Source: Alphaproteobacteria bacterium (GTDB lineage: Bacteria > Pseudomonadota > Alphaproteobacteria > RF32 > CAG-239). From it: 64,000 bases of DNA. The notes below the pieces were generated by a model. The model had not been told where the DNA came from. It did no database searches and saw nothing but the letters and a program-made list of their open reading frames with translations. The stretch is taken from the NCBI GenBank assembly GCA_900769705.1, contig CAAGHP010000002.1, forward strand, positions 1-64,000, read 5' to 3'. Position 1 is the first letter of the stretch. The number at the start of each line of letters is the position of its first letter. Below, piece by piece: positions 41,767-52,700 of this stretch. The position numbers and the translations under genes were made by a program.

Positions 41767-43345
41767 ACAGCAAGGACGCTTTTATAAGCTGCTGCGTATA
41801 TGGTTGTTGCGGCTGTTCAAATATCTGTGTTGTTACACCTTGCTCAATAATTTTGCCATTTTTCATTACCATAACTCGGTGTGACATAGCTCGAATTGCA
41901 TTCATATCATGTGAAATAAAAATATATGATATCTTATATTTTATCTGCAAACTTTTCAAAAGTTCTACAATTTGGGCTTGAACCGTCACATCTAGTGCCG
42001 ATGTCGGCTCGTCCAAAATAATTATTTTTGGATTTAAAATCAAAGCCCGTGCCAAAGCAATTCTTTGCCTTTGGCCTCCGGAAAATTCATGCGGATATGC
42101 ATCCATAATTGATTCATCTAGATTAACTTCTTTTAATATTTCTTTGATTTTATTTATTTTTTCACTTTTCCGAAGTTGCTTGAAATGAACTGTTAAACCT
42201 TCTTCAATAATTTGTTTAATGGTCATACGCGGATTTAAGGAATTGTATGGATCTTGAAAAACAATTTGCAAATCTTTGCTGAACTGATGCTGATTTTGAT
42301 ATTCATTGTCGGTCAATATTTCTATATTACCGCGATGTTTCAATAAGTTAATAACAGCTAAAGCCAAAGATGTTTTACCGGAGCCGGATTCGCCGACAAT
42401 CCCTAAAGTTTCCCCTTGTCTTAAATCAAAACTAACCTTATCAACGGCCTTGAAATCAGCAGTCACCCTGCCCCAAATATTTTTTTTGCGAGGAAAAGAT
42501 ACTTCTATATCATTAGCTTTAAGTATAATTTTTGAATCTTTTTTTTGCTGCAAATTCAATAATAAATTAGATGATATTAACTTTTTAGTGTAACTTGTTT
42601 GCGGGTTTTCAAACACCTGTTTTGCAGTTCCGTATTCTAATAAATCGCCTTTGTACATAACAGCAATATGGTCGGAGATTTTATGAACTAAACGTAAATT
42701 ATGGCTGATGAAAATAATGGACATATTTAGTTTTTGTTTTAATTCCAGCAGCAAATCAATAATTTGCTCTTGGATTGTCACATCCAAAGCCGTGGTCGGC
42801 TCATCGGCAATCAAAATCTGCGGATTGTTGGCAATCGCCATAGCTATCATAACTCTTTGCCGCTGCCCGCCGGAAAGTTCAAACGGATAAGCATTTATTT
42901 TTTGTTCAGGCTCTGGAATTTTAACCAACTGCAGCAATTCAAATGTACGTTTTTTTATTTGTTCTTTGCTTAAATTTTGATGTAATTCCAAACTTTCCGC
43001 TATTTGTACGCCGATTTTGTGCAGCGGATTCAATGAAGACATAGGTTCTTGGAAAATAAAAGATATTTTATTACCGCGAATTTGCTGAAATTCTTTGTTA
43101 TTAAGACCTATAAGCTCTGTTTGATTAAAAACTATGGAAGATTTTTCTAAATGATAAGCCTTTGGATAAGGCAGCAAACCCAAAATCGATAATGCCGTTA
43201 CAGATTTTCCTGAACCGGATTCACCGACTATTCCAAGAATTTCCCCCTGCTCTAATTTTAGGCTTATGTTATTTACAGCGCAAAAATCAGTTTGGCCGTT
43301 TCGCTTGAAATATACTGATAAGTGATTGATTTCCAAGATATTCAT
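41765..43345 (-). CDS. yejF: Peptide ABC transporter ATPase, two-domain (YejF type)
   Basis: 526 residues with two fused ABC domains. Domain 1: Walker [13 protein letters not shown] (about 40-51), signature LSGGQRQRV, Walker B ILIADEPT. Domain 2: [12 protein letters not shown] (about 311-322), [27 protein letters not shown]. It powers uptake of short peptides or microcin-C-like compounds in YejABEF. It is translationally coupled to yejE (TGATG). YejA and YejB are absent from the operon. It is the last gene of the leftward run; a terminator overlaps its end. Confidence 0.92.
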   Translation of the reverse strand: MNILEINHLSVYFKRNGQTDFCAVNNISLKLEQGEILGIVGESGSGKSVTALSILGLLPYPKAYHLEKSSIVFNQTELIGLNNKEFQQIRGNKISFIFQEPMSSLNPLHKIGVQIAESLELHQNLSKEQIKKRTFELLQLVKIPEPEQKINAYPFELSGGQRQRVMIAMAIANNPQILIADEPTTALDVTIQEQIIDLLLELKQKLNMSIIFISHNLRLVHKISDHIAVMYKGDLLEYGTAKQVFENPQTSYTKKLISSNLLLNLQQKKDSKIILKANDIEVSFPRKKNIWGRVTADFKAVDKVSFDLRQGETLGIVGESGSGKTSLALAVINLLKHRGNIEILTDNEYQNQHQFSKDLQIVFQDPYNSLNPRMTIKQIIEEGLTVHFKQLRKSEKINKIKEILKEVNLDESIMDAYPHEFSGGQRQRIALARALILNPKIIILDEPTSALDVTVQAQIVELLKSLQIKYKISYIFISHDMNAIRAMSHRVMVMKNGKIIEQGVTTQIFEQPQQPYTQQLIKASLL

Positions 43346-44355
43346 CAGCCATTTTTCCTTGTATCAAATACATCGCGTACACCTTCGCCGATAAATATCA
43401 GCATAGAAAGCAATCCGGATAGCACCATAAAAATACTGATACCTATCCATGGTGCCTGCAAATTGTCTTTGCCTTGGCGTACTAAGTCTCCCAGCGACGG
43501 ATATTCCTGCGGCAAGCCAAGTCCCAAAAAATCCAAGGCACTCAAAGAAGTTATCGCCTCTGCCATAATAAACGGAATAAAGGTAATTGATGTGACCAGT
43601 GCATTAGGCAGAATATGTCGAAACATTATGCGAAAGCTACTGACGCCAAGTACTTGAGCTGCCTTAACAAACTCAAAATTGCGCAGGCGTAAAAATTCGG
43701 CACGCACCATTCCGGTTAATCCGGTCCAAGAGAAAAGCAGCAAAATAACCAGCAAACTGCAAAAAGTCGGCAAAAATACGCTGGCGATAATAATCAATAT
43801 AAATAACTGCGGCAAAGAATCCCAAATTTCAATAAATCTTTGCAAAACAATGTCTGTTTTACCGCCGAAATATCCCTGCACTGCTCCGATGAATATGCCT
43901 ATTACCGATGAAATAAGCGTTAATAATATAGCAAAAATCAGTGATAGGCGAATACCGTATAAAATCCGCGCCAGCACATCACGCCCTTCTTCATCCGTAC
44001 CAAGCCAATGTTTTTTATCCGGAGCCGATGGCGTAGCACTGTCCAAATAATAATCAACGGTATTAAATGAATATGGTATCGGAGGCATTATCATCCAACC
44101 GTTCTGTTTGATATTGCTTTGAATTAAATTATCACGATAATCGGCCGCCGTCGGAAAATCTCCACCCCAAAAAGCATCACTGTAATTATGTATAATTGGA
44201 AAATATAATTCATTTTTATATTTTACTATCAATGGCTTATCATTAGCAATTAAATTTGAAAATAAAGATAGTACAAAAATTATACCTAAGAGCCAGATTG
44301 AAATTAAAGCTCTTTTATTTTTTTTGAACACCTGTATTTTATTTTTCAGATCCAT
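43345..44355 (-). CDS. yejE: Peptide ABC transporter permease (YejE type)
   Basis: 336 residues. TM1 is at about 17-35, then a large periplasmic insert with [17 protein letters not shown], a hallmark of YejE over DppC. The BPD permease core (about 130-325) has [19 protein letters not shown] and the EAA loop [12 protein letters not shown]. It should pair with a second permease (YejB), which is not here. It is coupled on both sides: 2 bp after the sulfatase-like gene and overlapping yejF by one base. Confidence 0.92.
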   Translation of the reverse strand: MDLKNKIQVFKKNKRALISIWLLGIIFVLSLFSNLIANDKPLIVKYKNELYFPIIHNYSDAFWGGDFPTAADYRDNLIQSNIKQNGWMIMPPIPYSFNTVDYYLDSATPSAPDKKHWLGTDEEGRDVLARILYGIRLSLIFAILLTLISSVIGIFIGAVQGYFGGKTDIVLQRFIEIWDSLPQLFILIIIASVFLPTFCSLLVILLLFSWTGLTGMVRAEFLRLRNFEFVKAAQVLGVSSFRIMFRHILPNALVTSITFIPFIMAEAITSLSALDFLGLGLPQEYPSLGDLVRQGKDNLQAPWIGISIFMVLSGLLSMLIFIGEGVRDVFDTRKNG

Positions 44356-44357
44356 TC

Positions 44358-46358
44358 TTATAATCCGAATTCATCAAAATCTGCTTCTGTATTTTGAGCA
44401 GTCTCATTTTCAGCCTGTGCGGCGGCAACATTTTCGGCTTTTTTGCTTTTCTCTGCTGCTTTTTTTTCTTTAGAAACTGTTTTTTCTATCCAGATTTGTT
44501 TTTTATCCTGATTAAAAGTAATCCAACTTTCAAACCATTTTTCAAAATTTTTGCTGACATCATTGGATATTCCTGAAGCCAGCCGCCCCAGTTTTAAATC
44601 TAGGCCTTTTACAAATTTTTCGTGAATACCTAAATTTATTTGCTTTTGACACTTGTTCTTACCGCTTAAAAATGACATCAAAAGTTCATTAGCGCTGCAA
44701 AAATGCCAATCTACATGTTTTTGTAGCTGTTTATCATATATTGCCATGTTAATCGAGCGGTTAGCAATAAAATCATTTGCAAACACCGGATCTTTGGTGT
44801 TTTGAAAATTGTTTACGCCGGAGGTTCCTTGAATCACAATAGTACTGTCTTCAAGCAAGTTATTTTCACGCAGTTCCTGCACAAAATATTCCAGTTCGCC
44901 GTATAAACAGCGCATTTGCTGCAAATAGGCTTTTTGCCGCTGCTGTGTCAAATCATATTTTATCCAAGGCAGACTGGCGATGTCATACCAGTCATCAGTC
45001 GGCTTAACCTGACAAAACTCATTATATATATACATATTAGACGGTAAATCTACAAACACAAAATAAGCTTGTTTTCCCTTGTCTTCTTTAATATTTTGCA
45101 AAAGCACATCAAATGTTTTGATGGAATTTACCACATACAGGTTGCTGTAATCAATACCAACCATCGGTGCATTTTTCAAATCAACAAAATTAGAAACAAA
45201 GGTAAAAACAGATGACATATTATTTATAATCTGCATGCTAGCAAGCCATTCCATCAGCAAAATATTTATCTTAGACAGCAAAGACAACCGAATATCATAA
45301 ATATTTACCGGCTGGTTAATTTTTTCCATGCATCTGTCGACATTGATTTGATGATTTTTATGACACATATCAAAATCGCGGGATTTATAGGCCGATACCA
45401 AATAGCCCTGATTTTGGAAATAATCGTATAAACTATTGTCTTTTAAATTGATAAGTTCACGGCGGATATTGTAAAAACGCCAATATTCAGAGAGCAATCT
45501 GTTTTTCAAAATATGCGACTTGCTGGATTTTTCAGAATCCGGATTCAGTGAACGAACCATATTATATAAAAATTCATCTTCCGCCGTAAAAGCTTTGGGA
45601 TAAACAGTAAAATTATTCTTTTGATAAAATCCCTGCATAATATTTTGAGTGCGGGTTGCTTCATTTGTGTGCAGTGTTGTTAAATAGGCATAAGAAGAAA
45701 GGTTTGGCAGCATAAAATAGATAAAACGCTTATTTTCGCCCTCACCGGTTTTGTTGGAGTTATATGTTTCCAAAAATTCAGGCATATTGGTTTGATTGAT
45801 ATAGGCCGAATATACGTGAAAAAACAATACTCCGGAAGCCAGCATATATAAAAAACGTACAAAAAGGCTGCCGTAATAAAATATGCCGTAACATATTATG
45901 GCAAAGCCTATACCCAAAGCCGTATGTACTGGAATTGTTGTACTGCCGATAGAAAAAAGCTGCTGCAGCATAGAAAATTGCCGATATAAAACAAATACCA
46001 AGGCAAATGTAATAAAAGAGGCTAGACAGCATTTTATAACCGTTCTGTTGCGCAGCAAAAATATAACTGCCGAAGAAAAAGCTAAAAAGCCCAATAAAAT
46101 ATAAGAAATTTCCGGAATGGGAAAAATGGAATCGCGGAAGACTTCAATATTTCCAGAACCGGAGAATAAAATAAAATCCGTCGATAATAAAAAGGCTATG
46201 TACAAAGCGATAATCGTATTTTCAATAAACGAAATTTTTTTATGGTTTATCTGTAGCGGTTTGCCATGTCTGGAAAAACGCCCTTCCACATCATGTTTCA
46301 GCGGTGCAGCAGAATTCTGCACCACCGGAGCATCGGAATTTAAATCATTCATAAACAT
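44358..46358 (-). CDS. Membrane protein with degenerate sulfatase-like domain (PbgA/YejM-like)
   Basis: 666 residues. About five membrane helices lie between residues 45 and 190, then a large periplasmic domain. Its end follows sulfatase/phosphoethanolamine-transferase layout: YLQQMRCLYGELEYFVQELR, then DSTIVIQGTSGVNNF, where active enzymes have a metal-binding Asp-His (DHG). Here that reads GTSG, so it is probably a pseudoenzyme. Five helices plus an inactive hydrolase domain is the plan of PbgA/YejM, which senses LPS and controls LpxC. The C-terminal 45 residues are a Lys/Ala/Glu tail. The start overlaps the gatB stop (TGATG). Homology to YejM is inferred from architecture only. Confidence 0.65.
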   Translation of the reverse strand: MFMNDLNSDAPVVQNSAAPLKHDVEGRFSRHGKPLQINHKKISFIENTIIALYIAFLLSTDFILFSGSGNIEVFRDSIFPIPEISYILLGFLAFSSAVIFLLRNRTVIKCCLASFITFALVFVLYRQFSMLQQLFSIGSTTIPVHTALGIGFAIICYGIFYYGSLFVRFLYMLASGVLFFHVYSAYINQTNMPEFLETYNSNKTGEGENKRFIYFMLPNLSSYAYLTTLHTNEATRTQNIMQGFYQKNNFTVYPKAFTAEDEFLYNMVRSLNPDSEKSSKSHILKNRLLSEYWRFYNIRRELINLKDNSLYDYFQNQGYLVSAYKSRDFDMCHKNHQINVDRCMEKINQPVNIYDIRLSLLSKINILLMEWLASMQIINNMSSVFTFVSNFVDLKNAPMVGIDYSNLYVVNSIKTFDVLLQNIKEDKGKQAYFVFVDLPSNMYIYNEFCQVKPTDDWYDIASLPWIKYDLTQQRQKAYLQQMRCLYGELEYFVQELRENNLLEDSTIVIQGTSGVNNFQNTKDPVFANDFIANRSINMAIYDKQLQKHVDWHFCSANELLMSFLSGKNKCQKQINLGIHEKFVKGLDLKLGRLASGISNDVSKNFEKWFESWITFNQDKKQIWIEKTVSKEKKAAEKSKKAENVAAAQAENETAQNTEADFDEFGL

Positions 46359-47818
46359 CAGTTATCTAACTTTTCTCTGACTAATTTATTGACAATAGCA
46401 GGATTAGCTTTGCCTTGCGACATTTTGAGCGTCTGTCCCACAAACCAGCCGGCCAAATTAGTTTTACCGTTTTTATAGGCTTCGACATTAGCCGGATTAG
46501 AGGCAATGACTTCATCAATAATTTTTTCAATAGCGCCTGTATCTGTAACCTGTTTCAATCCTTTTTCTTCTACGATTTTTTCAGGATTTTCGCCAGTTTC
46601 GCTCATAATTTCAAACACATCTTTGGCAATTTTACCAGAAATAACTTCTTTGCTGATAAGCTCTACCAGTTTGCCGAGATTTTCGGCAGAAACAGGACTA
46701 TGATGAATATCAAGTTTCTTTTTATTCAGCATGGCAAAAAAATCGCTCATCATCCAGTTTGCCACCTTTTTGGCATCGTGGCCGGCTGAAGCTTTTTCAA
46801 AAAAGTCAGCAACTTCTTTGTTTTCACACAAAACAGCTGCATCGTACGGAGTCAAGCCCATTGTTTCAACAAAACGCTGTTTTTTGGCATCAGGCAATTC
46901 CACCATTTCTTTTTTGATTTGTTCAATATATTCATCGCTCAAAACCAACGGAGGCAAGTCAGGTTCCGGAAAATAGCGGTAGTCATGAGCAAATTCTTTT
47001 TTGCGCATAACTTTAGTTTGTCCTGAAGTTGGATCAAACTGACGGGTTTCCTGACAAATTTCTCCGCCGTTTTCATAAACTTCAACATGGCGTTTAGCTT
47101 CATTTTCAATAGCTTGCATAACAAACTTAACGCTGTTTACATTTTTCATTTCGCAGCGGGTGCGCAGCTCGTCAGAACCGTACGGACGGACAGAAACATT
47201 TACATCGCAGCGCATAGAACCTTCATCCATATTGCCGTCGCAAGTTCCTAAATAACGCAGAATCGAGCGCAGTTTACGCAAAAATGCTCCAGCTTCTTCC
47301 GGTGCGCGGAAATCCGGCTTTGTTACGATTTCCATCAAACCAACGCCGGCTCGGTTAAAATCAATAAAGCTTTTATGCGGGCTCAAATCATGAATGGACT
47401 TACCGGCATCCTGTTCTATGTGCATACGCTCGATACCGATTTTTTTGGAGCTGCCGTCACTCAAATCTATACGAATGCTGCCCTCGCCTACAATCGGAAA
47501 ACGGAATTGCGTAATTTGGTAGCCGCTTGGTAAGTCGGCATAAAAATAGTTTTTGCGTGAAAATTCGGAATATTTATTGATTTTAGCATTTAAGCCCAAT
47601 CCGGTTTTAACAGCCTGATGTACGCATTGACGGTTTAAAGTCGGTAGCATTCCCGGCATTCCTGCGTCAACAAAAGATACATTGACATTCGGATCATCGC
47701 CAAACTCGGTAGAAGCTCCACTGAAAATTTTGGATTTTGAAATAATTTGACAATGGATTTCCAAACCCACAATAACTTCCCATTTTCCTTTAGCTGTTTC
47801 GATAATATATTCTGCCAT
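46358..47818 (-). CDS. gatB: Asp/Glu-tRNA amidotransferase subunit B
   Basis: 486 residues from the ATG at 47818; a longer reading into gatA is not used. GatB binds the mischarged tRNA and activates its acyl group. Signature: [13 protein letters not shown] (about 15-27), [33 protein letters not shown] and [13 protein letters not shown]. The C-terminal YqeY-like tail domain (about 330-486) is present. One base separates it from the gatA stop. It is followed by the sulfatase-like gene, an unusual neighbour. Confidence 0.97.
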   Translation of the reverse strand: MAEYIIETAKGKWEVIVGLEIHCQIISKSKIFSGASTEFGDDPNVNVSFVDAGMPGMLPTLNRQCVHQAVKTGLGLNAKINKYSEFSRKNYFYADLPSGYQITQFRFPIVGEGSIRIDLSDGSSKKIGIERMHIEQDAGKSIHDLSPHKSFIDFNRAGVGLMEIVTKPDFRAPEEAGAFLRKLRSILRYLGTCDGNMDEGSMRCDVNVSVRPYGSDELRTRCEMKNVNSVKFVMQAIENEAKRHVEVYENGGEICQETRQFDPTSGQTKVMRKKEFAHDYRYFPEPDLPPLVLSDEYIEQIKKEMVELPDAKKQRFVETMGLTPYDAAVLCENKEVADFFEKASAGHDAKKVANWMMSDFFAMLNKKKLDIHHSPVSAENLGKLVELISKEVISGKIAKDVFEIMSETGENPEKIVEEKGLKQVTDTGAIEKIIDEVIASNPANVEAYKNGKTNLAGWFVGQTLKMSQGKANPAIVNKLVREKLDN

Positions 47819-47819
47819 T

Positions 47820-49277
47820 TTATTTCCTTTCAAACTTTGCATCAGCTTCAATTTTAGCAGCAACATTGAAAATTGTACCTTCGTCAAAAGGCTTGCCAAT
47901 CAGCTGCATACCATACGGCAGACCGTTTTGAGACAAGCCAATCGGCAGACTGAGCGCCGGCAAGCCGGCTAAGTTTACCGAAACAGTAAATACATCGTTC
48001 AAATACATGTTAATCGGATTATTTTTCATACTTTCATCACCAATTGGAAAAGCCGTAACCGGAGATGTCGGAGTCAAAATAATGTCGCATTGCTTAAATG
48101 CGTTTATAAAGTCATCGTGAATAAGACGGCGCATTTTTTGAGCTTTAATGTAATAAGCATCATAATAGCCGGCAGATAAAACGTAGGTACCAATCATAAT
48201 ACGGCGCTTAACTTCGGTGCCAAAACCTGCAGTGCGGGTATTGATATATAATTTATCTAAGTTTTCGCCTTCTTTGCGCAAACCGTAGCGGATTCCGTCA
48301 TAACGCGCCAAATTGGAAGACGCTTCGGCCGGAGCCAAAACATAGTATGTCGCCAAAGCATATTTTGTATGCGGCAGAGAAATTTCTACAACTTCAGCGC
48401 CGCGGGCTTTCAGATATTCCGCAGCTTTATCCCAATATGCGCAAACTTCTTCGTTTAAACCTTCGGGACGATATTCTTTAGGCATACCAATTTTAAGTCC
48501 TTTGATATCTTTGCCTAAAAAGCTTTCAAAATCAGGTACTTTTACATCACATGATGTTGAATCTTTAGCGTCAAAACCTGCCATGCTTTTCAACAAAATT
48601 GCACAATCTCGCACGTCTTTGGCTATTGGTCCGGCTTGGTCTAAAGAAGAAGCAAAAGCCACAATGCCGTAACGAGAGCAGCGCCCATAAGTAGGTTTTA
48701 TACCGGTGCATCCGCAAAAAGCTGCCGGTTCGCGGATAGAACCGCCGGTATCGGTTGCCGTAGCTCCGGCGCACATATTTGCAGCTACAGCAGCTGCCGA
48801 ACCGCCGGAAGAACCACCAGGAACCAAAGCGGCATTTAGGCTCCACGGATTGATAACCGGACCAAAGTAGCTGGTTTCATTGCTGCCGCCCATAGCAAAT
48901 TCATCCATATTCAGTTTACCCAAAAAAACAGCACCGTCATTCAGCAGCTGAGATGTTACAGTTGATTCATACTGCGGAACAAAATTATCCAAAATATGTG
49001 AGCATGCGGTGGTGCGGATACCTTTGGTGCAAAACAAATCTTTGATACCGAGTGGTATGCCTTCCAAAGCGCGGTTTGTGCCGGCAGCATAGCGTTCATC
49101 AGAGGCCTTTGCCTGTGCTAAAGCCTTGTCACCGCATTCCGTAACATAAGCATTATAGCGCTTGCCTTCCTGCATATTTTCTAAATAAGCTTGGGTTAAT
49201 TCCACAGAGCTGAATTTTTTGCTTTTCAAACCGTCTAAAGTTTCATGAATTGTTAATTTTGTAATTTCTTTCATCAT
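47820..49277 (-). CDS. gatA: Asp/Glu-tRNA amidotransferase subunit A
   Basis: 485 residues. This amidase-signature subunit frees ammonia from glutamine. The Ser-cisSer-Lys triad region is visible as PLGIKDLF (Lys), [16 protein letters not shown] and [16 protein letters not shown]. There are two adjacent ATGs (49277, 49274); GGAG fits either. It is second in gatC-gatA-gatB. Confidence 0.97.
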   Translation of the reverse strand: MMKEITKLTIHETLDGLKSKKFSSVELTQAYLENMQEGKRYNAYVTECGDKALAQAKASDERYAAGTNRALEGIPLGIKDLFCTKGIRTTACSHILDNFVPQYESTVTSQLLNDGAVFLGKLNMDEFAMGGSNETSYFGPVINPWSLNAALVPGGSSGGSAAAVAANMCAGATATDTGGSIREPAAFCGCTGIKPTYGRCSRYGIVAFASSLDQAGPIAKDVRDCAILLKSMAGFDAKDSTSCDVKVPDFESFLGKDIKGLKIGMPKEYRPEGLNEEVCAYWDKAAEYLKARGAEVVEISLPHTKYALATYYVLAPAEASSNLARYDGIRYGLRKEGENLDKLYINTRTAGFGTEVKRRIMIGTYVLSAGYYDAYYIKAQKMRRLIHDDFINAFKQCDIILTPTSPVTAFPIGDESMKNNPINMYLNDVFTVSVNLAGLPALSLPIGLSQNGLPYGMQLIGKPFDEGTIFNVAAKIEADAKFERK

Positions 49278-49279
49278 TT

Positions 49280-49567
49280 TTACTCCACAACTTTCGGCAC
49301 GGCAAAATAATCATATTCCTTATCCGGCGCATTAGCCAAAACAGCCTCCTGACAGCCTCCGTCGGTAATTTCATCATCACGCAGGCGCAATGTAGTGTCA
49401 TTAACCGATATCAACGGTTCCACATTGTCTGTATTGACTTCGTTAAGTTCTTCTATCCAACTCAAAATTTTGTTAAATTCTTCTTTAGTTGCTTCAATTT
49501 TGTTATCTTCAACCTTCAATCTGGAGAGAAAAGCCACTCTCTTGACGGTTTCATTATCTATGGCCAT
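49280..49567 (-). CDS. gatC: Asp/Glu-tRNA amidotransferase subunit C
   Basis: 95 residues, the standard size. GatC wraps around GatA and stabilises the complex. Typical features are [17 protein letters not shown] at the start, [21 protein letters not shown] in the middle and a C-terminal [10 protein letters not shown]. It lies 14 bases after the sppA stop, with AAGAGGTAAAA before the ATG, so gat genes may share the sppA transcript. Confidence 0.96.
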   Translation of the reverse strand: MAIDNETVKRVAFLSRLKVEDNKIEATKEEFNKILSWIEELNEVNTDNVEPLISVNDTTLRLRDDEITDGGCQEAVLANAPDKEYDYFAVPKVVE

Positions 49568-49581
49568 AGTTTTTACCTCTT

Positions 49582-51336
49582 TTACATATCTATTTTTATT
49601 GGTAGCATTACAGTATCATATTGTAAGCGTTTGAAAAGCTTTAAATTTGTGATATCAACACCGCTTTGCTCAATCAGCTGTTCGGCTTTGATACTTCCGG
49701 TGTTGGCTATTAAATCGCCGATTTTTTCGCTCAAAGTTTTAGCTTTAGGAAAACTTACTATTCTAATGTTTTGGTTTCTTTTAATTTTTCCTAATTCAAT
49801 AGCTTTGGAAAGAGCCTCAAGATATCCGCCCATAGCATCAACCAGTCCCAAATTTAAGGCCTGTCTGCCCGTCCAAACACGACCGCGGGCTATTTTATCC
49901 ATCGGCTGCGTCAATTTACGATTTTCGGCTACTTTTGCCGTAAAGTCTTGATATACTTCATCAAGCGACTGATTAAATATCTTTTTTTCAGAGGTACTGA
50001 ATTTATGGTTAGGGCTTAAAATTCCGGCATTGTCGCCCAAAGTAACCTGTCCCCAGTTTATTTCAAGCTTCTTCCAAAGTTTTTCAAAAACCATTTTACC
50101 TCCGAAAACCCCGATAGAACCTGTAATTGTCATAGGTTCTGCCATAATATAGTCTCCGGCCAAAGAAATAAAATAGCCACCCGAAGCAGCGTATGACGAC
50201 TGCGATATAATCAGAGGAACTTTTGTTTTTTCTTTAAGCTGTTTCAATGCAAAATAAATTTCATCCGCCGCATTATAGCTGCCGCCGGGACTGTCAATAC
50301 GCACAACAACAGCTTTCAGCTGCTTCAGATTTTTAATATTTTCAATATCTTCAACCGTATCTTGGCTGCAAATAGCACTGTCGCGGCTTAAATTATCTTT
50401 GCTTTTACCATCAATAATTTCGCCGTTCAGATTCAATACCGCAATTGTCGGTAAATTTCCATCATTATTAGACAGCGTAGCTGCGTAATCTTGCAAATTC
50501 ACAAAATGTTCAGCGCCCTCATCTTTCAGTTGCTTTTCCAGCTGCGGCAAATACATAGTACCGTCTATCAACCCCAGTTTCTGCCCTTCCCGCGCCGTCA
50601 AAGGCGCCTTATTGACTATGTTTTCAAATGTCTCGGCTAATTTTCGGTTTTCTGAAATATCAACTTTCAACTCAGCCATTAAAGCTGCCCCCAGAGACTT
50701 CATTTCTTCAGCATATGTTTTAGGCATTTTGGCTTCAGTCAACGATGCCATGGCATTTTTATATTCATAGCGGGCATAAAATTCCGGTGAAACTCCTATT
50801 TTATCCAATAAATTTTTCAAAAACGGTACTTCAATGCTGACACCGGTCAAACCTATATAAGTATGCGGTTGCATATAGATTTTATCAAAAAATGAAGCAA
50901 GATAATATTCTATATTGCCGCGTCCTAAAGCTCCGAACCCTTGGGAAAAAACCACCGTTTTTTTACCGGTTGATTTAAAAACCAATAAAGACCGAGCCAC
51001 ATCTTGAGCTTGTGCCGGAGTAAGTGAAAATGTATTTATCTTAGCAATTATGCCGGTAATATTATTATCAGCAGCTGCAAATTCTATGGACTGCAGCAAT
51101 TTAGAAAACGTTATCGGCGTTTCATCCATAAGTTCGGCTAAAATTCCTGCATTATCGCTTTCGATAATCGGTTCACTAAAATCAATAGTCAGATATGTGT
51201 TTTTTTCAATAGTCGGCGGATAGCTGCTGAAAAGGCCTCCAACAACCAAACCTATAAGGCAAATCACTGTCAAAGCGCCGACTATAGTGCAAAAAGAATG
51301 CAAAAATCCTTTTAATTTCAGCAAAAAAGCCTTCAT
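49582..51336 (-). CDS. sppA: Signal peptide peptidase SppA, 67-kDa type
   Basis: 584 residues, a double-length SppA with two S49 domains. The N-terminal anchor is at about 13-34. The N-terminal domain carries the Lys of the Ser-Lys dyad (segment YEYKNAMASLTEAKMP), and the C-terminal domain has the catalytic Ser in SQSSYAASGGYFISLAGD, with RIDSPGGSYNAADEI upstream. It degrades cleaved signal peptides in the inner membrane. It is two bases after plsC and 14 bases before gatC. Confidence 0.94.
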   Translation of the reverse strand: MKAFLLKLKGFLHSFCTIVGALTVICLIGLVVGGLFSSYPPTIEKNTYLTIDFSEPIIESDNAGILAELMDETPITFSKLLQSIEFAAADNNITGIIAKINTFSLTPAQAQDVARSLLVFKSTGKKTVVFSQGFGALGRGNIEYYLASFFDKIYMQPHTYIGLTGVSIEVPFLKNLLDKIGVSPEFYARYEYKNAMASLTEAKMPKTYAEEMKSLGAALMAELKVDISENRKLAETFENIVNKAPLTAREGQKLGLIDGTMYLPQLEKQLKDEGAEHFVNLQDYAATLSNNDGNLPTIAVLNLNGEIIDGKSKDNLSRDSAICSQDTVEDIENIKNLKQLKAVVVRIDSPGGSYNAADEIYFALKQLKEKTKVPLIISQSSYAASGGYFISLAGDYIMAEPMTITGSIGVFGGKMVFEKLWKKLEINWGQVTLGDNAGILSPNHKFSTSEKKIFNQSLDEVYQDFTAKVAENRKLTQPMDKIARGRVWTGRQALNLGLVDAMGGYLEALSKAIELGKIKRNQNIRIVSFPKAKTLSEKIGDLIANTGSIKAEQLIEQSGVDITNLKLFKRLQYDTVMLPIKIDM

Positions 51337-51338
51337 TT

Positions 51339-52106
51339 TTATTTCTCCGTTTTTTCTGCCATCATTTTAGCAACATACGGATACCTCTTGACTGCTTCGG
51401 AATTTAATTCAGCACATTTATTTTCAATAAGTTCTTGCAATTCCGTCATAAATTCTTCTTTAGTTTTACCTTTGGCGCTGATTGGCGGCAAAAATTCAAA
51501 CACCGCAGTTCCAGGATAGCGCAAAAAAGAATTCTTTGCCCAAAACAGTCCGGTATTAACAGCCACCGGTACAATCGGCAAATCTAAATTTTCGCCTAAA
51601 AAGAAAATTCCTGATTTATAACCTTTGGTCGACCCAGGCTTGCAGCGGGTTCCTTCCGGAAAAATCACAACCGGACGACCGGCATCGGTTTTCTTTTTAA
51701 CCTCTGTCAACATGTGTTTCATAGCGCTGGCACCGCCTTTGCGGTTGACAGGAATCATTCCGTAAAAATATTGCGACCAGCCGAAAAACGGCAAAAATAT
51801 CAATTCGCGTTTCAAAATATAGGTGGTGGTCGGAGAAAATTGCGTAAATGAATAGGTTTCCAGCGCAGACTCATGCTTGCAGGCATAGAGCACATTATGA
51901 TTGCGGATATTTTCAGCGCCGCGCAGCTCCAATTTTATGCCGCCTAAAAAGCGCACCCAGAACAAAGCTATCGGCATAATAATTCTGTCCCAATAAAATA
52001 TGGTAGCCTTTTGCGGCAGTAAAGCCAGCGGCAGCTGAATTATGCAGCCGATACCCAAAGTTCCGAAAAAGAAAATATTAGTCAATAAAGAACGAATAAA
52101 CAGCAT
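51339..52106 (-). CDS. plsC: 1-acyl-sn-glycerol-3-phosphate acyltransferase
   Basis: 255 residues. It makes phosphatidic acid. The catalytic HX4(D/E) box is YACKHESALETYSF (about 70-83), which is the usual alphaproteobacterial form with Glu, and the phosphate-binding motif is IFPEGTRCKPG (about 146-156). An N-terminal hydrophobic helix anchors it in the membrane. AAGGAG precedes the ATG. It follows the ydcF gene in the standard ftsEX-ydcF-plsC order. Confidence 0.95.
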   Translation of the reverse strand: MLFIRSLLTNIFFFGTLGIGCIIQLPLALLPQKATIFYWDRIIMPIALFWVRFLGGIKLELRGAENIRNHNVLYACKHESALETYSFTQFSPTTTYILKRELIFLPFFGWSQYFYGMIPVNRKGGASAMKHMLTEVKKKTDAGRPVVIFPEGTRCKPGSTKGYKSGIFFLGENLDLPIVPVAVNTGLFWAKNSFLRYPGTAVFEFLPPISAKGKTKEEFMTELQELIENKCAELNSEAVKRYPYVAKMMAEKTEK

Positions 52107-52118
52107 GTTATTTTCTCC

Positions 52119-52700
52119 TTAATAAATATGCAGATGCCGGCCGACATAGACAATTAAAAATTTGTTATATTCCATCAGCAACAAACGAAAAGTTCCCCAG
52201 CTTTTCCACCATTTTAGATTAACATTCGGTGAATAAATCGGATTTAAGATAACCTTCAAATCATTTTCAGCTGTCACATAAATTATAAATTCTTGCAAAC
52301 TACGCGGAATATGGTAGCTTGAGGTTACCAGCCGAATGGATTTTATGTCATTTTTTTTAATCCATTCTTCGGTTTCTATGGCGTTTTCAATAGTGTTTTT
52401 AGCTTTGCGCCCCAGCTCTATTTTATTTTTATCATCTGCTGTAATTTCTGCTTGCTTTTCTATTTGACCGATACTTATGTTTTCCGGCACTCCGGAAATA
52501 AACAGCCTATCCGCCAAATTATTATTTAGCAGCTTTATACCTTCTGAAATCCGGTTGCGTCCGCCGGTCAATACAATAATAGCATCGGTCTTGGTAGTTT
52601 TATCAATATCATAAGAATTGATATAATGCGCAAAGTAAACAAACCCCAAACACCATACAGTAAAAGTGCACCCAAGTCCATACAAAAGCCAGCGTTTCAT
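52119..52700 (-). CDS. YdcF-family (DUF218) envelope protein
   Basis: 193 residues from the ATG at 52700, which overlaps the ftsX stop (TAATG). One N-terminal membrane helix (about 5-25) is followed by a DUF218 domain: DAIIVLTGGRNRISEGIKLL (about 38-57), LFISGVP, ARNT-like KAKNTIENAIET and VTSSYHIPRSL. The family includes SanA and YdcF, linked to envelope integrity, with a Rossmann-like fold and uncertain chemistry. Position between ftsX and plsC is conserved in alphaproteobacteria. Confidence 0.9.
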   Translation of the reverse strand: MKRWLLYGLGCTFTVWCLGFVYFAHYINSYDIDKTTKTDAIIVLTGGRNRISEGIKLLNNNLADRLFISGVPENISIGQIEKQAEITADDKNKIELGRKAKNTIENAIETEEWIKKNDIKSIRLVTSSYHIPRSLQEFIIYVTAENDLKVILNPIYSPNVNLKWWKSWGTFRLLLMEYNKFLIVYVGRHLHIY

